A stretch of DNA of 64,000 nucleotides from Thermus brockianus. Lineage in GTDB: Bacteria > Deinococcota > Deinococci > Deinococcales > Thermaceae. Each line of letters begins with the position of its first letter. The first letter of the stretch is position 1. The stretch spans positions 109,431-173,430 of the forward strand of contig NZ_JAKEDV010000003.1 of assembly GCF_021462505.1 (NCBI RefSeq), written 5' to 3'. Both the position numbers and the translations under genes were made by a program. The notes below the pieces were generated by a model. It worked only from the letters and a program-made list of their open reading frames with translations. It made no database searches and was not told the DNA's origin. This document shows, one piece after another, positions 59,291 to 64,000 of the stretch.

Positions 59291-59296
59291 TATACT
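59291..59296 (+). promoter_or_regulatory. -10 box of hflX
   Basis: TATACT, preceded by TTTTGC, lies 9 nt before the TTG at 59306; AAAGGGG lies between them. The leader would be only a few nucleotides. Confidence 0.45.
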
Positions 59297-59305
59297 AAAG
59301 GGGCA

Positions 59306-60955
59306 TTGGAGAAGATCTTTGGTAGGACGGAAGGGCTCAAGAAGAGCGAGCTTAAGAAGCTTTCCAACCTGTACCGCCGCCGGGTGCCCCCGGAGCGGGT
59401 CATCACCCCCGAACTCGCCCAGGCCTTGGCCCTCCTCTCGGCGGAGGTGGGCCGCCCCCTAAGCCTCCTTCTGGACCGGGAGGGCCGGGTGGTGCGGGTG
59501 GGGGTGGGGGACGCCAAGGAGCTTCCCATCCCCGAGGGGGCGAGGGCGGAGCGCAGGCTTTCCGGCTTCCGCCTCCTCCACACCCACCTTTCCCCCGGGG
59601 GGCTTTCCCGGCCCGACCTTTCCGTGCTCTTCCTCAACCGGCTGGACAGCATGGCCGCCCTCGAGGTGGCGGAGGGGAGGCCCACCACGCTCCACCTGGC
59701 CTTCCTCTCCCCGCCCAAGGCCCTGGAGGAGGACTGGCGCATCCTGCCCCCTAAGCCCTACTTCCAATACCTGGAGTTGGACCACCGCAAGGAGGTGGAG
59801 GCCCTGGAGGAGGAGCTCGCCCGCCAGGCCCGGGTGCGGGAACTCCAGGACGGAAGCGGGGAGCGGGCCATCCTGGTGGGGGTGGACCTGGGGGAAGGCC
59901 CCGAGGCGGAGGCGGGCCTAAGGGAGCTCGCCGAACTCACCCGCACCGCTGGGGGCGTGCCGGTGAAGAAGGTCCTGGTCTACCGCAAGGCCCTGGACCC
60001 GCGCTACCTGGTGGGGCTTGGCAAGCTGGAGGAGCTCAAAAGCCTCGCCTACCACGAGAACGCCTCCACCCTGATCTTCGGCCTGGAGCTTTCCCCCGCC
60101 CAGGCCCGGGAGATAGAAAAGGCCACGGGCCTTAAGGTCCTGGACCGCACCCAGCTCATCCTGGACATCTTCGCCCTCCACGCCAAGACCCCCGAGGCCC
60201 AGGCCCAGGTGGAGCTGGCCCAGCTCAAGTACCTCCTCCCCCGCCTGGTGGGGAAGGGGAAGGAGCTGAGCCGCCTTGGCGGCGGGATCGGCACCCGGGG
60301 CCCCGGGGAGACCAAGCTGGAGGTGGACCGGAGGCGGCTCCAGGAAAGGATCGCCCACCTGAGCCGCAAGCTGGAGGAGTACGCCAAAAGGCGGGAGGAG
60401 GCGAGGCGGCAAAGGAAGCGCCGGGGCGTGCCCCTCATCGCCGTGGTGGGCTACACCAACGCCGGGAAGACCACCCTCCTCCAGGCCCTGGCCCGGGGCG
60501 GGGAGCCGGGGGAGGACAAGCTCTTCGCCACCCTAAGGCCCCTCACCCGGCGGGGCTTTCTGCCCGGGGTGGGGGAGGTGCTCTTCACGGACACCGTGGG
60601 CTTCATCCGGAAGATGCCGGAGGAGCTCCTCACGGCCTTCCGGGCCACCCTCGAGGAGGTGCGGGAGGCGGACCTCTTGGTCCACGTCCTGGACGCTTCC
60701 GAGGAAGGGGGCTTGGAGCGGTACCGGGTGGTGGAGGCCCTCCTCGAGGAGCTTGGGGTGGAGGCCCCGCGGGTCCTCGCCCTTTCCAAGGCGGACCGGG
60801 CGGCCCCGTACGACGTCTACTACCTCCAGGAGCGGCTTGGGGGGGTGCCGGTTTCCGCCCTGAAGGGCACGGGGCTTCCCGAGCTCAGGGCGGCCTTGGC
60901 CGAGGCGCTCCTTCGGGCCGGGGCCAGGCCCCAGGCCTGGGCTCAGTACACGTGA
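59306..60955 (+). CDS. hflX: GTPase HflX
   Basis: Ribosome-associated GTPase that splits stalled or hibernating 70S ribosomes. In 549 residues, a long N-terminal region (about 1-190) precedes the HflX domain ([35 protein letters not shown]). The G domain has [12 protein letters not shown] (P-loop), [12 protein letters not shown] (switch II) and LSKADR (guanine specificity). It is longer than the approximately 430-residue E. coli form. The TTG start at 59306 is preceded by AAAGGGG at close spacing. The 3' end overlaps the acylphosphatase gene by 13 nt. Confidence 0.95.
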   Translation: MEKIFGRTEGLKKSELKKLSNLYRRRVPPERVITPELAQALALLSAEVGRPLSLLLDREGRVVRVGVGDAKELPIPEGARAERRLSGFRLLHTHLSPGGLSRPDLSVLFLNRLDSMAALEVAEGRPTTLHLAFLSPPKALEEDWRILPPKPYFQYLELDHRKEVEALEEELARQARVRELQDGSGERAILVGVDLGEGPEAEAGLRELAELTRTAGGVPVKKVLVYRKALDPRYLVGLGKLEELKSLAYHENASTLIFGLELSPAQAREIEKATGLKVLDRTQLILDIFALHAKTPEAQAQVELAQLKYLLPRLVGKGKELSRLGGGIGTRGPGETKLEVDRRRLQERIAHLSRKLEEYAKRREEARRQRKRRGVPLIAVVGYTNAGKTTLLQALARGGEPGEDKLFATLRPLTRRGFLPGVGEVLFTDTVGFIRKMPEELLTAFRATLEEVREADLLVHVLDASEEGGLERYRVVEALLEELGVEAPRVLALSKADRAAPYDVYYLQERLGGVPVSALKGTGLPELRAALAEALLRAGARPQAWAQYT

Positions 60956-61211
60956 AAGCCCTTTAGCCCGGTCGCCTCGGCCCACTGCACCTCCACCTCG
61001 TCCACCCGGGCGAGGCGGGGGCCCTGCTTGAGGTGGTGGAGAAAGGCCCGAAGCTCCTCCTCCGGGCCTTCCGCCACCACCTCCACCCGGCCATCCGGCA
61101 GGTTTTCCGCATAGCCGGAAAGGCCTAGCTCCAAGGCCTTCTTCTGAGCGAAGGCCCTGTACCCCACCCCCCTTGCACCCTTCCCTTCACCAAGGCCACC
61201 AGGCGCGGCAT
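60943..61211 (-). pseudogene. acyP: Acylphosphatase, frameshifted in a G tract
   Basis: From ATG 61211 the frame reads [14 protein letters not shown] and then runs out of phase. After the G6 tract (C6 at 61167-61172 on the plus strand) the frame that reaches the stop at 60943 reads [32 protein letters not shown] and LKGFHVY. Together they make a normal acylphosphatase of about 88 residues, with the KGRVQGVGYR active-site loop. Two extra G residues break it at that loop. Either the gene is inactive, phase-variable, or this is a homopolymer sequencing error. Confidence 0.88.
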
Positions 61212-61257
61212 GAGGGCATTTTACGGGGCCTGCCATGCCGCTTTCATCTCCCTTCCC

Positions 61258-61263
61258 TATGCT
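61258..61263 (+). promoter_or_regulatory. -10 box of leaderless tamB-like gene
   Basis: TATGCT lies 7 nt (TAAGGAG) before the ATG at 61271. An ATG at 61259 lies inside the box. Confidence 0.5.
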
Positions 61264-61270
61264 TAAGGAG

Positions 61271-64000
61271 ATGCGGCGGGGGCTTCTCCTCCTTCTCCTG
61301 GGGTTTCTCTCCCTCTTGGCCCTCCTCGCCTGGCCCCCCCTCCTCAAGGGGGCGGTGGAGCGGGGCCTGGCCCTGGGGGGCTTCCAGGGGGAGGTGGGGG
61401 GGGTGCGGGGGCACCTCCTCCTGGGCCTCACCCTGTGGGGGGTGAGGCTTCAGGGGGAGGGGCTTTCTCTGGAGGCGGAGGAGGTGGGCCTCCGCTACGA
61501 CCTCCTGGGGCTCTTGCGCCGGGAGCTTCCCCTAAGCCTCCGCCTCCAGGGGGCCCGCCTAAAGCCCACCTGGGAGACTCTCATCCCCGAGCAGCCGGGC
61601 CCGCCGCCGGCCCTCAAGGTGGTCCTCCGAAGCCTCGTCCTGGAGGACGCCGAGGTGGAGTTCCCCCAAGGAAAAAGGCTTTTCCTTCCCCCCTTGCGCC
61701 TCACCCTCACGGGGGAAAACCCCTACCGCTTCCTGGCGAGGCTTCCCGGGGGGAGCTTCCAGGGGGAGGCGAGGGCCCTTGCCCCGGACCTTTCCGCCTG
61801 GGAGGTGCGCTTTGGGGGCGAGGTTTCGGGGCTTTCCTTCTTCTACCCGGGGCTTAAGGGGGGGAGGCTTTCGGGGCTTTTCCGGCTTGGCCCTAGGGGC
61901 ATGGCGGGGGAGGCCCAGGTGGAGGGCGGGGTGGTGGAGCTCGTGGGCTTCACCCTCACCCGGGTGGCAGGCCCCATCCATCTCCGGGAGGACCAGGTGG
62001 AGGCGCGCCTTAGGGGGGTGGGCCTCGAGGGGCCCTTGGAGGCGGAAGCGGAAGTGGACCTGAAGGGGGAGCGCTACCGCTTCCGGCTGGAGGGTAGGCC
62101 CAAGCTTCCTGCCTTGGCGCGGCACTTTGGTCTTTCCCTGCCCGTGGAAGGGGAGGGGCGCTTGCGCCTCGAGGGGGAGGGCTGGGCGGAGCTCAAGCTC
62201 ACGGGCGGCTTCCAGGGGGAAGGGCGGTTCTTGGGGGAGCCCTTCCGCCACTGGGGGCGGCTTGGGTTTGACCGGCTTTTCTCCCTGGAGGTGGAGGCGG
62301 AGGGGCGGCTTTTTGACCGCACCTACCGCCTGGGCTTCGCCCTTGAGGGGAACAGGTACCGGGCCACCTACGCCGATGCCCTGGGGAGCCGGCTTGCCCT
62401 TGCGGGGGAGGGGGGGCGGCTGCGGGGGGGTGGGGTGGCGGCCTGGCCGAGGCCCCTAGAGGGAAGGGCGGAGGTGGCCTTCGCCCTGGAGGGGAGCCGC
62501 TACCGGGTGGGGGTGCGAAGCCCAGGGGTGGCGCTTCCCCTCTTCGCTCCCCTGGACCTCTCCGGGGAGGTGCGGGGGGAGGGGGCGAGGGTTTCCGGGC
62601 GGCTTGGGCCTTTGGCCCTTTCGGGAACCTGGGACGACCTTTTCCTGGCCCTCGCCCCTACCCCTTTGGCGGTGGGGGGCCTCGAGGGGGAAGGCCGCCT
62701 CCAGCGGGGCCGGCTTTCCGCCACCCTCCGCTACGCCTCCCCCTACGCCGCCTTTCCCCTTGGGGTGGCGCAGGAGGCCTCGGGCTTCCGCTTCTTTAGC
62801 CCCTACGGGGAAGGGGCGTACCGGAAGGGGGTTTTCTCCTTGCGCCTATGGGGTCTTCCCGTGCGGGCCCTGGACGAGGTGCGGCTTTGGGGGGAGGCGG
62901 CGTACCGGGAGGGGGCCCTTTCCGGGAGGCTTCGGGCGGAGGGGCGCTACCTGGAGGCCGCCGCCACCCTTCGCCGTCTGGGGGCGGAGCTTTCGGGAAG
63001 GCTTAAGACGCCCCTCGGGGAGCTTCCCTTCGCCGGGGCTTACGACCCCGGGCCGGGCCTTAGGCTCAGGGCCGGGGGGCTCACCCTGGCCTACAAGGAG
63101 GCCCTGAGCCTCGAGGGGGAGGCCGCCTTGGGGCCCTTGGCCCTGCGGGCGGACCTGGCCTACCAGGGGGGCTTTAGGGGCTACGCCGAGGTACGGGCCT
63201 ACGGGGTGGAGGGGAGGCTTCTTGGGGAGGGGAAGCGGCTTGCCCTGCGCCTTAGGGGGTACGTGGAGGGGGAAGGGGAGGTCTACCCTGGCCTTCACGT
63301 TGCGGGCAGGCTCCTTCCACCCTTGCCCGAGGGGCTTCGCCTTCCGCCCCTTCCCTTCACCCTGGACCGGGAGGCCTTCCGGGTGGCGGGGGTGGGGGAG
63401 GTGGGGCTTCGGGGCCGGTACCCCTTCCGCCTGGACCTCCCCTTCCTTTACCGGGGCGTGGAGGGGCGGCTTTGGGCCCAGGGGGACCTCGAGGGGGGCA
63501 GGGTGCGCCTCGTTACCCCCTACGGGGAGGTGGCGGGGGAAGGCCCCTGGAAAGGGCTCCGCCTCCAGGGCCAGGGGGAGGTGCCCTTCCTGGGGGAGGG
63601 GAGGCTTTCGGGGAGGGTGGACCTCCTGGCCCTCGCCTACCGGGGGGAGACCTTCTTCCCCAAGGGAGGGCTTACCTTAAGCCTCTCGGGGCGGGGGGCG
63701 GATTTCCGGCTTTGGGGGAGGGGCCCGGGGCTTAGGGTCCAGGGGGAGGGGCTTCGCCTCCTCCTCCAGGCGGAAGGCTTGGACCTTTCCCCTTGGGGCC
63801 TCCCCCTGAAGGCCACGGGGACCTGGGGAAGCCGGGGGGGAAGGCTTCGCCTGGAAAGCCCCTACGGGGAGGCCCTTCTCCAAGGGGAAGAGATGCTTCG
63901 GGCCCGGGTGCGCTTCCTCGGGCCCTACCTGGAGGGAGAGGGGGAGGTTTCCCCCGAAGGCTACCGCCTCGCCCCCGCGGGCCCCCCCCCCCCCGGCGCG
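61271..64000 (+). CDS. TamB-like (YtfN/DUF490-type, AsmA-related) translocation/assembly protein, 5' part
   Basis: Open for at least 910 codons and still open at the window end. The N-terminus [25 protein letters not shown] is a signal anchor. It is followed by long, monotonous beta-structure rich in Gly, Leu, Arg and Glu with recurring LxLEGEGxxxL-type strands ([20 protein letters not shown], then [18 protein letters not shown] and many more). This is the pattern of TamB/AsmA-like bridge proteins that span the periplasm and move lipids or help BamA-family proteins. The diagnostic C-terminal domain is outside the window. The start is chosen by the TATGCT box 7 nt upstream. Confidence 0.82.
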   Translation, partial: MRRGLLLLLLGFLSLLALLAWPPLLKGAVERGLALGGFQGEVGGVRGHLLLGLTLWGVRLQGEGLSLEAEEVGLRYDLLGLLRRELPLSLRLQGARLKPTWETLIPEQPGPPPALKVVLRSLVLEDAEVEFPQGKRLFLPPLRLTLTGENPYRFLARLPGGSFQGEARALAPDLSAWEVRFGGEVSGLSFFYPGLKGGRLSGLFRLGPRGMAGEAQVEGGVVELVGFTLTRVAGPIHLREDQVEARLRGVGLEGPLEAEAEVDLKGERYRFRLEGRPKLPALARHFGLSLPVEGEGRLRLEGEGWAELKLTGGFQGEGRFLGEPFRHWGRLGFDRLFSLEVEAEGRLFDRTYRLGFALEGNRYRATYADALGSRLALAGEGGRLRGGGVAAWPRPLEGRAEVAFALEGSRYRVGVRSPGVALPLFAPLDLSGEVRGEGARVSGRLGPLALSGTWDDLFLALAPTPLAVGGLEGEGRLQRGRLSATLRYASPYAAFPLGVAQEASGFRFFSPYGEGAYRKGVFSLRLWGLPVRALDEVRLWGEAAYREGALSGRLRAEGRYLEAAATLRRLGAELSGRLKTPLGELPFAGAYDPGPGLRLRAGGLTLAYKEALSLEGEAALGPLALRADLAYQGGFRGYAEVRAYGVEGRLLGEGKRLALRLRGYVEGEGEVYPGLHVAGRLLPPLPEGLRLPPLPFTLDREAFRVAGVGEVGLRGRYPFRLDLPFLYRGVEGRLWAQGDLEGGRVRLVTPYGEVAGEGPWKGLRLQGQGEVPFLGEGRLSGRVDLLALAYRGETFFPKGGLTLSLSGRGADFRLWGRGPGLRVQGEGLRLLLQAEGLDLSPWGLPLKATGTWGSRGGRLRLESPYGEALLQGEEMLRARVRFLGPYLEGEGEVSPEGYRLAPAGPPPPGA

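Overview
This 64-kb window is chromosomal DNA of a Thermus species (phylum Deinococcota). The evidence is a Taq-like DNA polymerase I (26242-28734), a fused 735-residue SecDF, a Gfh1-type Gre factor, a Thermus-type tmRNA, an Omp85/BamA homologue, a pilin/ComZ competence cluster, very GC-rich coding and extremely tight gene packing. The species cannot be fixed from the sequence. The PolA differs at many positions from both T. aquaticus and T. thermophilus, and the isocitrate dehydrogenase is the E. coli type.

Layout. 1-6.5 kb (minus): the start of an SDR gene, secDF, then the rimP-nusA-ylxR-infB translation/transcription operon with a small exported-protein gene at its end. 6.6-7.0 kb: ssrA (tmRNA). 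7.1-12.3 kb (plus): an FMN riboswitch controlling ribD-ribE-ribBA, followed by a VWA-domain membrane protein. 12.3-14 kb: a Tat-exported metallo-beta-lactamase-fold protein, a candidate CRP site and a coiled-coil protein. 14-16.1 kb (minus): split methylmalonyl-CoA mutase plus a hotdog thioesterase. 16.2-24.8 kb (minus): nfeD-floA-X-phoH-ybeY-dgkA-(zinc protein)-gfh1-lysS-cation efflux. Here phoH is interrupted by an intein with class 3 (WCT) hallmarks. 24.9-28.7 kb (plus): aroE, yigZ, polA. 28.7-43.6 kb: azlCD, glmM, a broken DUF4143 gene, rbfA, a thioesterase, an aminotransferase, rnr, a MEMO protein, a CCA/CC-adding enzyme, coaE, an SDR, sufE, plsY, a second RNase II-family gene and icd. 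43.6-46.8 kb: an FAD oxidoreductase, then two near-duplicate hendecad coiled-coil genes flanking a Uma2 nuclease gene, and a YbjN-like exported protein. 46.9-52.8 kb: an AT-rich O-antigen-ligase-family gene facing a seven-gene prepilin/ComZ cluster. 52.8-64 kb: thiolase, DUF503, bamA, purine nucleoside phosphorylase, yggS, divIVA, a DUF218 protein, hflX, a frameshifted acylphosphatase gene and a TamB-like gene running off the end.

Two genome-wide habits stand out. First, about twenty genes have a TAnnnT -10 hexamer exactly 6 or 7 nt before the start codon and no Shine-Dalgarno sequence. They are therefore predicted to be leaderless, and this was used to choose many starts. Second, convergent genes are packed tail to tail: four pairs share a CTAG tetranucleotide that supplies both stop codons.

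Functionally the window combines envelope biogenesis (SecDF, BamA, TamB, PlsY, DgkA, FloA/NfeD, type IV pili), RNA metabolism (tmRNA, two RNase II/R enzymes, YbeY, RbfA, RimP, NusA, Gfh1, HflX, tRNA nucleotidyltransferase) and core metabolism (riboflavin, CoA, isocitrate, propionyl/methylmalonyl-CoA, thiolase). The most noteworthy items are the PhoH intein, the hendecad duplication around Uma2, the pilin cluster with its putative glycosyl ligase and palindromic divergent promoter, the head-to-head overlapping coaE/CCA genes, and the frameshifted acylphosphatase.
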